Shown here: positions 1 through 6,577 of the stretch, one piece after another
How the letters are laid out: every line of letters begins with the position of its first letter
Position numbering within the stretch: the stretch's first letter is position 1
Source: an uncultured Collinsella sp.
Lineage (GTDB): Bacteria; Actinomycetota; Coriobacteriia; Coriobacteriales; Coriobacteriaceae
Length of the DNA stretch: 17,015 bases
NCBI GenBank assembly: GCA_900542945.1
Contig: UQPI01000047.1
Coordinates: 1-17,015, forward strand
Direction: 5' to 3'
The notes under the pieces: model-generated
Database searches by the model: none
Told to the model about the DNA's origin: nothing
The model's input: the letters and a program-made list of their open reading frames with translations, nothing else
Position numbers and translations under genes: made by a program

Positions 1-45
1 ATGGAATGATATAGGTAAGCCCCGGGCGGGAGGGATACGAGCGCC

Positions 46-489
46 CTAGGCGATGCCGCTGGAGCCGAAGCCTCCGTTGCCTCGGTCGGTTTTGTCTAGT
101 TCTTCTACTTCTATGAGGTTGACCGTGGGGACTTCTTGGATGACGAGTTGGGCTATGCGGTCGCCTTTATTGATTTGAATGTTAATGGAGGGATCCAGGT
201 TGATGAGGATAACCTTGAGTTCTCCTCGGTAGTGGGCGTCGATGAGGCCCGGCGTATTGACTATAGACAGGCCCTGCTTGATGGCCAAGCCGCTGCGGGG
301 CTGGACGAAGCCGGCGTAGCCATCGGGCAGGGCGATGGCCAGCCCCGTAGAGACCAGACGGCGTTCGAAGGGCTTCAGGACGCAGTCCTCGTTGGAGCGC
401 AAATCCAAGCCGGCATCAGTGGGATGGGCGTATTTGGGAAGCTCAACGGTGGGATCGAGACGCTTTATGTTGACGGTAATGTTGGACAT
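46..489 (-). CDS. dut: dUTP diphosphatase (dUTPase)
   Basis: Hydrolyses dUTP to dUMP and diphosphate in the cytoplasm, which keeps uracil out of DNA and supplies dUMP for dTMP synthesis. The 147-residue protein has the usual length of a trimeric dUTPase and all five family motifs in order: motif 1 around residues 21-32 (HPTDAGLDLRS), motif 2 at 64-69 (PRSGLA), motif 3 at 78-91 with the probable catalytic Asp84 and base-recognising Tyr87, motif 4 at 109-117 (GDRIAQLVI), and the Gly-rich phosphate-closing C-terminus at 136-145 (RGNGGFGSSG). The ATG start is preceded by AAGGTG inside the end of nrdR. The gene starts only 4 bases after the nrdR stop, so the two are almost certainly co-transcribed and probably translationally coupled. 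Nothing appears broken; no convincing terminator is visible in the 45 bases that follow. Confidence 0.97.
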   Translation of the reverse strand: MSNITVNIKRLDPTVELPKYAHPTDAGLDLRSNEDCVLKPFERRLVSTGLAIALPDGYAGFVQPRSGLAIKQGLSIVNTPGLIDAHYRGELKVILINLDPSINIQINKGDRIAQLVIQEVPTVNLIEVEELDKTDRGNGGFGSSGIA

Positions 490-493
490 GGAA

Positions 494-937
494 TCACCTT
501 AGCTTGTCGAGCTCTTGCAGAAACTCATCGACGTCTTTGAAATCGCGGTAGACCGAGGCAAAGCGGATGTACGCCACCTTGTCAATCTTGGCCAAGCGCT
601 TGAGCACCATGTCACCCAACTCATGGGACGTGACGGCCGTCAGTGTGCGAGAGCGCAGCTCGACCTCGATGTCGTCGATAATCTCATTGAGCTTCTTAGT
701 GTCGATATCGCGCTTGATGGTGGCGCGCATCAAGCCGACGAGCAGCTTATTGCGATCGAACCGCTGCTTGGTTCCGTCTGACTTAATGACCTCGATTGGG
801 TCTTCGCATCGCTCGAACGTTGTAAAGCGATAGTTACACGAGCAACATTCGCGACGGCGCTTAATGGTGTTATTTGACTCCTGCATACGAGAATCAACGA
901 CGCGGGTATGTGCCTTGCCGCATTTGGGACAGCGCAT
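494..937 (-). CDS. nrdR: Transcriptional repressor NrdR
   Basis: A nucleotide-sensing repressor of ribonucleotide reductase genes. The 147-residue protein begins with a zinc ribbon whose ligands are Cys3, Cys6, Cys31 and Cys34 (CPKC and CCSC), followed by the characteristic RFTTFE segment at 37-42, and then an ATP-cone domain from about residue 46 to 136 that binds ATP/dATP. Length and architecture are normal for the family. The start is set by a strong Shine-Dalgarno sequence (GAGGAGG at 948-942) 4 bases before the ATG. The start codon and the end of that Shine-Dalgarno lie in one arm of a perfect 12-bp inverted repeat (932-975), so translation may be structurally controlled. It sits 51 bases after the SOS-linked LysM gene and 4 bases before dut, which groups dNTP control with the SOS locus. 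I do not see a clear NrdR box in the window. Confidence 0.97.
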   Translation of the reverse strand: MRCPKCGKAHTRVVDSRMQESNNTIKRRRECCSCNYRFTTFERCEDPIEVIKSDGTKQRFDRNKLLVGLMRATIKRDIDTKKLNEIIDDIEVELRSRTLTAVTSHELGDMVLKRLAKIDKVAYIRFASVYRDFKDVDEFLQELDKLR

Positions 938-975
938 GGTACCTCCTCTTAAACGATAACAAGGGTACCATGCGC
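932..975 (-). promoter_or_regulatory. Inverted repeat enclosing the nrdR start site
   Basis: Positions 932-943 (GCGCATGGTACC) and 964-975 (GGTACCATGCGC) are perfect 12-base complements separated by 20 bases. In the minus-strand mRNA the 3' arm contains the nrdR AUG and the last two bases of its Shine-Dalgarno; the rest of the Shine-Dalgarno is in the loop. The 5' arm begins 13 bases after the LysM-gene stop codon (989-991). No U-run follows, so it is not a normal intrinsic terminator. It could be a translational switch, a site for a dimeric DNA-binding protein, or both. The repeat is seen directly; the function is inferred. Confidence 0.6.
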
Positions 976-988
976 AGCGCGATAATGA

Positions 989-1441
989 TTACGAACGAGC
1001 AGGAACCTTAAGATGCGCACCGGCGGCGAGCGAACCATGCTCCAGATGATTGACGTTACGGATCATGTCGGAAGTCTCTTGCGTGGAAAGGCCTTCGATT
1101 GGATATTCCTCGGCAAGCGACCAAAGAGAATCGCCAGTCTGAACGCGAATGGTCTCGTAAGTAATGTTGGAAACGGACTCGGCATACGCGGCGTGACGAG
1201 AGCTAAAGACCGAAGTAGCGAGGACAAAGAAGAGCGTAAGCGCAACGGCGACGGCGACAATCGTCGGAACCTTCAGGGCAACGCGGGCCGGCGCGACTAC
1301 AGCCTGCTGATTGCGAGCAGGCTTTACGGTCAAAGGTTGAATGCCGGAGCGGCCACCCTGAACAACCGTAAAAGTGGGTTCTGCAGGCGTCTCGAGCTTA
1401 AGGGCGAGGTTTCCCTGGACCATATTCGTTGCGTTCATCAT
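989..1441 (-). CDS. LysM-domain membrane protein, YneA-like SOS cell-division inhibitor
   Basis: Probable SOS-induced suppressor of division. The 150-residue protein has a cytoplasmic N-terminus of about 55 residues rich in Pro, Gln and Val, one membrane segment at about 56-80 (a long Val/Ala/Leu run), and an external LysM peptidoglycan-binding domain at about 97-147 (IRVQTGDSLWSLA...LKVPA). Bacillus YneA has the same membrane-then-LysM plan and also lies divergent from lexA, but it is shorter, about 105 residues, with a much smaller N-terminus. Three LexA boxes lie in the shared upstream region and one fills the spacer of this gene's likely promoter. Two ATGs (1441 and 1438) follow a GAGAGGAG Shine-Dalgarno; either could be used. 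The role is inferred from domain plan and context, since YneA-type proteins diverge strongly. A general LysM cell-wall protein is the alternative. Confidence 0.75.
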   Translation of the reverse strand: MMNATNMVQGNLALKLETPAEPTFTVVQGGRSGIQPLTVKPARNQQAVVAPARVALKVPTIVAVAVALTLFFVLATSVFSSRHAAYAESVSNITYETIRVQTGDSLWSLAEEYPIEGLSTQETSDMIRNVNHLEHGSLAAGAHLKVPARS

Positions 1442-1508
1442 GTTCTCCTCTCGCGTGTTTTGCTGAGAACAGTTTTATCAAGCCGCGCGGACAAAAATGT
1501 CTAGCGCG

Positions 1509-1522
1509 AGAACGAATGTTCG
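1509..1522. promoter_or_regulatory. LexA box 1 of the lexA/LysM region
   Basis: The site AGAACGAATGTTCG carries the GAAC-N4-GTTC core (1510-1521) of the Gram-positive SOS box (consensus CGAACRNRYGTTYC). It is centred at 1515.5, just downstream of the -10 of the LysM-gene promoter. Confidence 0.75.
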
Positions 1523-1528
1523 GTTATT

Positions 1529-1556
1529 ATTATCTTCGAACAGTTGTTCCTGTCAA
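1529..1556 (-). promoter_or_regulatory. Promoter of the LysM gene
   Basis: On the minus strand a perfect TTGACA (-35, 1556-1551) is followed by a 16-base spacer and GATAAT (-10, 1534-1529, five of six consensus bases). The spacer holds LexA box 2 completely, so LexA binding would occlude RNA polymerase. Box 1 lies around the expected transcription start. Confidence 0.65.
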
Positions 1557-1563
1557 GCAAAAT
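1535..1563 (+). promoter_or_regulatory. Weak candidate lexA promoter
   Basis: TTCGAA (1535-1540), a 17-base spacer and CAAAAT (1558-1563) is the best -35/-10 pair I find for lexA. The -10 matches four of six consensus bases and the -35 only three. LexA box 2 overlaps its -35 and box 3 the predicted start region, which would suit autorepression. The call is tentative. Confidence 0.3.
1537..1550. promoter_or_regulatory. LexA box 2 of the lexA/LysM region
   Basis: CGAACAGTTGTTCC matches the Gram-positive SOS-box consensus at all but one position. It is centred at 1543.5, inside the spacer of the minus-strand LysM promoter and overlapping the weak candidate -35 for lexA. Confidence 0.85.
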
Positions 1564-1564
1564 T

Positions 1565-1578
1565 CGAACATTTGTTTG
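1565..1578. promoter_or_regulatory. LexA box 3 of the lexA/LysM region
   Basis: CGAACATTTGTTTG carries GAAC-N4-GTTT. It is centred at 1571.5, 23 bases before the lexA start codon and exactly 28 bases from the centre of box 2. It is well placed for autorepression of lexA. Confidence 0.8.
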
Positions 1579-1601
1579 ACATGGGTAGAGAGGATGCCCT
1601 G

Positions 1602-2246
1602 ATGGCTCGCAAAATTACCAAGCGTCAGCAGCAAATTTACGACTTCATCAAGGAATATCAGCAGGAGAAGGGTTATCCGCCCAGCGTGCGCGAGATGGCT
1701 TCTGCCGTGGGCCTTTCCTCCCCAAGCACCGTGCACGCCCATCTCTCTGCCCTGGAGGCGCGCGGGCTGCTCAAGCGCGATGCCACCAAGCCGCGTGCCC
1801 TGGAACTCTTTAACGAGGATGGTTCCTCTGTCTCAATTTCTAAATCTGACGAGCCCACCGCACCTCGCGGAACGGTCTCGCTACCGCTCGTTGGTCGCGT
1901 CGCGGCTGGGATTCCCATTCTGGCCGAGCAGAATATCGAAGACACATTTACTATCCCGACCGAAATCGCCACTGATCAGGGTTCCTTTATCCTTGAGGTG
2001 CATGGGAGCTCAATGATCAATGTCGGCATCTTCAATGGCGATTACATCATCGTCCGTGAACAAAAGAGTGCCATGAACGGCGAAATTGTCGTGGCCATGA
2101 TTGATGGTTCGGCGACCGTCAAGACGTTCTACAAGGAGCAGGGGCGTGTGCGCTTGCAGCCCGAGAACGACACCATGGAACCTATCTATGCAACGAATCC
2201 CGTTATCCTGGGCAAAGTCGTCGGCTTGATGCGCCGGTTCTCGTAA
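1602..2246 (+). CDS. lexA: LexA repressor
   Basis: SOS master repressor that self-cleaves when stimulated by RecA filaments. The 214-residue protein has an N-terminal winged helix-turn-helix (about 1-65, with PPSVREMASAVGLSSPSTVHAH as the DNA-reading helices) and a C-terminal S24 peptidase domain. The cleavage bond is Ala102-Gly103 (VAAGIP), the nucleophile Ser137 (GSSM, like GMSM in E. coli) and the general base Lys174 (TVKTFYK). I chose the ATG at 1602 because GAGAGG (1588-1593) precedes it by 8 bases and MARKITKRQQQIYDFI is the usual family start. The frame is open back to 1497, but that region holds the LexA boxes. The ATG at 1581 is a less likely alternative. The stop TAA overlaps the next ATG (TAATG), so the downstream gene should share its SOS regulation. 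Confidence 0.97.
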   Translation: MARKITKRQQQIYDFIKEYQQEKGYPPSVREMASAVGLSSPSTVHAHLSALEARGLLKRDATKPRALELFNEDGSSVSISKSDEPTAPRGTVSLPLVGRVAAGIPILAEQNIEDTFTIPTEIATDQGSFILEVHGSSMINVGIFNGDYIIVREQKSAMNGEIVVAMIDGSATVKTFYKEQGRVRLQPENDTMEPIYATNPVILGKVVGLMRRFS

Positions 2247-2950
2247 TGCAAAAACGCATAACCATATTTGATACCGTCCGCGGGTTTACGATGATTTCTA
2301 TGGCAGGTTTTCACGCTTGCTATGATCTTGCCTACCTGTACAGCTGGGATATGCCTTGGTTTACCCAGACTGTCTTTCAAGACGTCTGGCGCGCCAGCAT
2401 CAGCTGGGTATTTTTGTTTATCGCGGGTTGGATGTGCACTCTTTCGCGCAACAATATCAAACGTGCCGCCAAATACGCCTTAGCAGCACTCGTTGTCTGG
2501 TTGGCAACAACACTTGTCTCAGTCGACGATTCGGTTAATTTTGGCATCATCTACTGCATGGCCGCATGCACCGGCATCGTGGCGTTGACCGATCCCGTCC
2601 TTAAGAAGATAACGGCGAGATGGGGCATGCCCCTATGCCTTGTGTTGTTCGCCCTCACCTGGAGCATCCCCAAAACGATCTACCCTGTCCCCTACCTGGC
2701 GTGGCTGGGATTTCCGAGCCCTGAGTTTGTCTCAGGTGATTACTACCCCATCATCCCGTTTATCTTTATGTATCTTGCAGGATACTTCGCCGCACACATA
2801 GCGCGGGGAATCGATAAGACCGTCCCTAGCTGGGCCTACGCCAACCCCCTGCCGGCGCTCGCCAGCCTTGGACGTCACGCACTCCCCTTTTATCTGCTGC
2901 ATCAGCCCATCATTCTGGGCATTTTGGAGCTCGTCTACTCGGTGCGATAA
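2246..2950 (+). CDS. Integral membrane acyltransferase-like protein (DUF1624 / heparan-alpha-glucosaminide N-acetyltransferase family)
   Basis: A 234-residue polytopic membrane protein. It opens with DTVRGFTMISMAGFH (9-23), the family signature in which an Asp, Arg-Gly and membrane His are conserved. Further membrane segments lie at about 52-66, 74-93, 98-114, 127-141, 167-186 and 205-230. Conserved-looking motifs include LFIAG (57-61), FGIIYCMA (99-106), DYYPIIPF (165-172) and the C-terminal GRHALPFYLLHQP (209-221). The family is thought to move acyl groups across or at the membrane; the bacterial substrate is unknown and I do not assign one. Its ATG overlaps the lexA stop by one base, so it should be co-expressed with lexA. 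Its last 16 bases overlap the 3' end of hflX on the other strand. Confidence is high for the gene and family, low for function. Confidence 0.85.
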   Translation: MQKRITIFDTVRGFTMISMAGFHACYDLAYLYSWDMPWFTQTVFQDVWRASISWVFLFIAGWMCTLSRNNIKRAAKYALAALVVWLATTLVSVDDSVNFGIIYCMAACTGIVALTDPVLKKITARWGMPLCLVLFALTWSIPKTIYPVPYLAWLGFPSPEFVSGDYYPIIPFIFMYLAGYFAAHIARGIDKTVPSWAYANPLPALASLGRHALPFYLLHQPIILGILELVYSVR

Positions 2951-4224
2951 CGCTCGAGCCGCGGTGCAATACGAGCCGGCAACTTCGCCACAATGCGAAC
3001 ACCGTCCTCGAGATATTCCTCATGCAGAAGGGTGCCCTGCTCATGCACCAGCGTGATGAGAGCGCCCTCGCGATACGGAATATCAGCGGAGAGCAACACA
3101 TCGGTGGCAGCTGCCTCACGAGCAATGCGGTCGACGAGATCGTCGAGTCCCTCACCCGTCTGGGCCGAGAACAGCACGGCTTCGGGATAACGACGACGAA
3201 AACTCAATCGATCAACGCTATCGAGAAGATCGATTTTATTGAATACGGTCAGCGTTAAACGCTCTCCGGCGCCGATCTCATCAAGCACGCGGTCGACAGC
3301 CTCCAGCTGCCGCTCATAGTCCTCGTCAGACGCATCTACGACTTTGAGAATTAGATCGGCACCCAAAACCTCGGACAGCGTCGATTTAAAGGCATCGACC
3401 AGACCATGCGGCAGCTTTTGAATAAAGCCGACGGTATCGGTAATCGTCATGCCGCGACCGCCGGGCGGACGATACGAACGCGTCGTCGGGTCGAGCGTAG
3501 CAAACAGCTTGTCCTGCGAAAGTACCGTAGAGCCGGTCAGACGATTGAGCAACGTCGATTTACCGGCATTGGTATAACCGGCTAACGCGACGCGAAACGC
3601 CGGGGACTCAATGCGACTCTTGGATTGAACATCGCGACGCTGTTCAACCTGCTTGAGCTCACGACGAAGCGCAGCGATCTTATTACGAATGAGGCGACGG
3701 TCAACCTCGAGCTGACTTTCGCCCTGACCAAAACGTGAGCCGATGCCGCCGCGCGTCTGCTCCTTAGCGAGATGGCTCCACATGCCACGCAGGCGAGGCA
3801 ACAAATATTGAAGCTGTGCCAGCTGTACCTGCAGACGTCCCTCACGCGTCTGAGCATGCAGGCCAAAGATATCCAGGATCAGTGCAGTACGATCGATAAT
3901 CTTTACCGGCTCGCCCACGGCTTTCTCCAAATAGGATTGCTGCGAGGGGGTCAGGTCGTCGTCAAAAATAATGACATCGGCATCCATGCGATGCACCAGG
4001 CCGCACAGCTCCTCTACCTTACCGGAACCGATAAACGATTTAGGATACGGCTTTACCAAACGCTGCGACAAGCGTGCCACGCACTGGGCACCAGCTGTGT
4101 GGGCAAGACGCTCCAGCTCATCAAGCGAGCGATCGAGCGGCCATGCATTGTCGCGCCACTCAACACCAACTAAAATGGCACGCTCGGGCTCGGGTGCCGT
4201 GGGAACAAGGGGGAAACGGGGCAT
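2935..4224 (-). CDS. hflX: GTPase HflX
   Basis: Ribosome-associated GTPase that splits or rescues stalled 70S ribosomes, particularly under heat or antibiotic stress. The 429-residue protein has the HflX N-terminal nucleotide-binding-like domain (about 15-120), a helical linker containing the family signature TRGGIGSRFGQGESQLEVDRR (157-177), and a G domain: G1 at 216-224 (GYTNAGKST), G2 around 243-249, G3 DTVGF at 263-267, G4 NKID at 329-332 and G5 SAQ at 353-355. Length is typical. Its ATG overlaps the miaA stop (TAATG), with GAGG 7 bases upstream inside miaA, so translation is probably coupled. It is the last gene of the miaB-miaA-hflX set and ends convergently within the acyltransferase-like gene. 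Confidence 0.97.
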   Translation of the reverse strand: MPRFPLVPTAPEPERAILVGVEWRDNAWPLDRSLDELERLAHTAGAQCVARLSQRLVKPYPKSFIGSGKVEELCGLVHRMDADVIIFDDDLTPSQQSYLEKAVGEPVKIIDRTALILDIFGLHAQTREGRLQVQLAQLQYLLPRLRGMWSHLAKEQTRGGIGSRFGQGESQLEVDRRLIRNKIAALRRELKQVEQRRDVQSKSRIESPAFRVALAGYTNAGKSTLLNRLTGSTVLSQDKLFATLDPTTRSYRPPGGRGMTITDTVGFIQKLPHGLVDAFKSTLSEVLGADLILKVVDASDEDYERQLEAVDRVLDEIGAGERLTLTVFNKIDLLDSVDRLSFRRRYPEAVLFSAQTGEGLDDLVDRIAREAAATDVLLSADIPYREGALITLVHEQGTLLHEEYLEDGVRIVAKLPARIAPRLERYRTE

Positions 4225-5162
4225 TAGGCAGCCTCAATACGATGCAGGATATCCTCAACGACCTCATCGATCGTACATTCATCCATATCAAACCACACGA
4301 TACGGTCATCGCGCTTAAACCACGAAAGCTGACGCTTGGCATAACGACGCGAACGCATCTTAATGAGTTCGCGAGCCTCATCCATGCTCATCACGCCATT
4401 GAAAGCATCAATGATCTCTTTATAGCCAATTGCCTGCATCGACGTCAGGGTATCTCCCAGCCCCTGGCCCATAAGACCGCGGACCTCATCGACAAGACCC
4501 TGCTCAAACATCAGATCGACGCGCTGGTTAATGCGCTCGTAGAGCACCTCGCGATTACGCGTCAGACCAAACCATAGGGCATGATAATGCTCGTGCGGAA
4601 CACTAAACTGCGACTTTTGCTGCGCATAGGAGACGCCATCATCATGCATCTCGAGCGCACGAATCACACGGCGCACGTTATGGGGATGAATAACAGCAGC
4701 CGATTCTGGATCGCGCTCGGCAAGCAAGGCATGCAGTTCTTCCTCGCCAATACGCTCGGCAAGCTCCTGATAGCCCGCACGACGATCGTCCTCAAGTTCA
4801 CCCGAGGGAAAGTCCATCTCATCGAGGGCTGCCTTGAGATATAGCCCCGTACCTCCGCAAAAAACCGGCAGGCAACCCGAACCAAGGAGACGTTCAACAT
4901 GCGCGCGAGCGTCAGCCTGATAAAGCGCAGCAGAATATGCCACACCCGGCTCTACAATGTCGACGAGACGCAGCGGCGCCGTGCACTCATCGGGCGCCAT
5001 CTTTGCGGTACCGATGTCCATGCCGCGATAGATTTGCATCGCATCGCACGACAGCACTTCGGACGAAAGACGAGCTGCCAAACGGTCGGCAACATCGCTC
5101 TTACCAACCGCCGTCGGACCGACGATTGCAACGGCGGAAAGACCTGCCCCGGGAGCAACCAT
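4224..5162 (-). CDS. miaA: tRNA dimethylallyltransferase
   Basis: Transfers dimethylallyl to N6 of A37 in tRNAs reading UNN codons, giving i6A37. The 312-residue protein has a P-loop at 15-22 (GPTAVGKS), the catalytic Asp40 in the motif SCDAMQIYRGMDIGTAK, the GGTGLYLKA segment at about 103-111, the conserved QAIGYKE segment and the Arg-rich RRYAKRQLSWFKR motif near the C-terminus that contacts tRNA. Length is normal. Its ATG overlaps the miaB stop (TAATG). Its product i6A37 is the substrate of MiaB encoded immediately upstream, so the overlap joins consecutive enzymes of one pathway. No strong Shine-Dalgarno is visible, which fits translational coupling. Confidence 0.97.
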   Translation of the reverse strand: MVAPGAGLSAVAIVGPTAVGKSDVADRLAARLSSEVLSCDAMQIYRGMDIGTAKMAPDECTAPLRLVDIVEPGVAYSAALYQADARAHVERLLGSGCLPVFCGGTGLYLKAALDEMDFPSGELEDDRRAGYQELAERIGEEELHALLAERDPESAAVIHPHNVRRVIRALEMHDDGVSYAQQKSQFSVPHEHYHALWFGLTRNREVLYERINQRVDLMFEQGLVDEVRGLMGQGLGDTLTSMQAIGYKEIIDAFNGVMSMDEARELIKMRSRRYAKRQLSWFKRDDRIVWFDMDECTIDEVVEDILHRIEAA

Positions 5163-6532
5163 TAGCGAGGCTCGCCCACAACGGAGCCGGACAAATACCA
5201 GGTCTTGGCAATGTCAACGTCAACATCAACGATCTTGCCAACAAGCTGATCGATACTGTACCCCTCGGGGATAGGCGCATGCACAGTCTGATTCTTGGGA
5301 CTCTTGCCCAGCAGGACCGCGTCGTTCTTTTTACTCGTTCCCTCAATGAGCGCGGGAACCACAGTATGAAGCTCACCCTGGTTATACTCGTGTGCCGTGG
5401 TCTCAATAACCTTAACCAGGCGATTGAAACGCTCGAGAATAACCTCATGCGGCGTAGGATCGTCAATCTCGGCGGCCGGGGTACCGGCGCGCTTGGAATA
5501 GATGAAGGTATAGGCCTGAGCATAGCGGACCGTCTCGGCAAGTGAGAGCGTCTGCTCAAAGTCTTCTTCAGTCTCGCCCGGGAAGCCAACGATAATGTCG
5601 GTCGAGAGCGCGATATCGGGCATGCGGTTGCGAATGCGACCGACAAGGCCCAGATAGTCCTCGCGTGTATAACGGCGATTCATCTCTTTGAGGATCCGCG
5701 TCGAACCGGACTGGACGGCCAAGTGCAGCTGCGGCATAACGGCAGGCGTCTCGGCCATGGCGTCGATGGTCTCGGGCAACAGGTCCTTGGGATGCGAAGA
5801 CGTAAAGAAGATGCGCTCCACGCCCGTATCGCCCACGGCACGCAGCAGATCGGCAAAACGCGGCTTGCCAAACAGATCGCGACCATATGAGTTAACGTTT
5901 TGGCCCAGCAGCGTAATCTCACGCACGCCCTGGCGCACCAAACCGGTCACCTCGTCGACAATCTCCTCGAAGGGGCGGCTCTTTTCGCGACCGCGCACGT
6001 ACGGCACGATGCAATAGGTGCAGAAATTATTGCAGCCCGTCATGATGGGCACCCAGGCGTGATACTGAGTCTCGCGATGCCACGGCATGCTCATGGCATC
6101 CGTATCCTCATGCTCATTGGTGCGGATATGACGCTTACCATCAAGGAACGCCTCGGCAATGAGCTCGGCCACATGTGCAATGGAATGCGTGCCAAAGATG
6201 ACATTGACGTTATCGACGTTGGTGAGCAGGCCCTCGCCATCGCGCTGCGCGATGCAACCGCCAACGGCAACCACGCGCTTGCCCGAAGGCGAAGGCGGCA
6301 GGCTTTTGCAGGAATTGCACTGACCGTACAGGCGAGTATCGGCGGCCTCGCGCACGCAGCAAGTCATGAAGACAACGATATCGGCATGCGCGGGATCGAG
6401 CGCCATGAGGCAGCCATACGAATCAAGCAAACCGCTCACACGCTCGGAGTCGTGCTGATTCATCTGGCAGCCAAAGGTGCGGATAAAGTAGGTTTTACCG
6501 GCAAGAATATCGCGTACGGAACGCTGGTCCAT
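5162..6532 (-). CDS. miaB: tRNA-2-methylthio-N6-dimethylallyladenosine synthase
   Basis: Radical-SAM methylthiotransferase that converts i6A37 to ms2i6A37 in tRNA. In the 456-residue form the auxiliary 4Fe-4S cluster cysteines are Cys22 (TFGCQMN), Cys58 (TCCVREAA) and Cys93 (GGCIAQ). The radical-SAM cluster is CNNFCTYC (Cys167, Cys171, Cys174) and a C-terminal TRAM domain ends the protein. I chose the ATG at 6532 because AGGA (6545-6542) lies 9 bases upstream. The ATG at 6538 is only 3 bases from it, and an upstream TTG at 6565 has no ribosome-binding site. The TCCV motif has Cys where TCSV is usual, and Met where Asn usually precedes it. Forty-five bases separate it from spoVS with no clear terminator. 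Confidence 0.96.
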   Translation of the reverse strand: MDQRSVRDILAGKTYFIRTFGCQMNQHDSERVSGLLDSYGCLMALDPAHADIVVFMTCCVREAADTRLYGQCNSCKSLPPSPSGKRVVAVGGCIAQRDGEGLLTNVDNVNVIFGTHSIAHVAELIAEAFLDGKRHIRTNEHEDTDAMSMPWHRETQYHAWVPIMTGCNNFCTYCIVPYVRGREKSRPFEEIVDEVTGLVRQGVREITLLGQNVNSYGRDLFGKPRFADLLRAVGDTGVERIFFTSSHPKDLLPETIDAMAETPAVMPQLHLAVQSGSTRILKEMNRRYTREDYLGLVGRIRNRMPDIALSTDIIVGFPGETEEDFEQTLSLAETVRYAQAYTFIYSKRAGTPAAEIDDPTPHEVILERFNRLVKVIETTAHEYNQGELHTVVPALIEGTSKKNDAVLLGKSPKNQTVHAPIPEGYSIDQLVGKIVDVDVDIAKTWYLSGSVVGEPR

Positions 6533-6577
6533 GTGCATAAGTCCTAACGATGGGGAGCGAAACAAGGCAAGCAGAAG

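Noticed and set aside
1..45. Terminator after dut
   Set aside because: Only a 5-base GGGCG/CGCCC pair with a 13-base loop and no T-run can be drawn; this is too weak to call.
930..971. A short upstream frame starting at an AUG in the 5' arm of the nrdR inverted repeat
   Set aside because: The AUG is a by-product of the repeat, lacks a Shine-Dalgarno and runs out of frame into nrdR; a leader-peptide role has no support.
1497..1601. N-terminal extension of LexA by 35 residues
   Set aside because: The extra region contains the LexA operators and candidate promoters, and a good Shine-Dalgarno precedes the ATG at 1602.
2905..2920. GCCCA/TGGGC hairpin followed by ATTTTG as a terminator for the lexA operon
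   Set aside because: It lies within the conserved C-terminal coding sequence of the acyltransferase-like gene, the stem is only 5 bp and the T-run is short.
6533..6565. MiaB starting at the TTG at 6565 or the ATG at 6538
   Set aside because: The TTG has no Shine-Dalgarno and the ATG at 6538 is only 3 bases from AGGA; the ATG at 6532 has a proper 9-base spacing.
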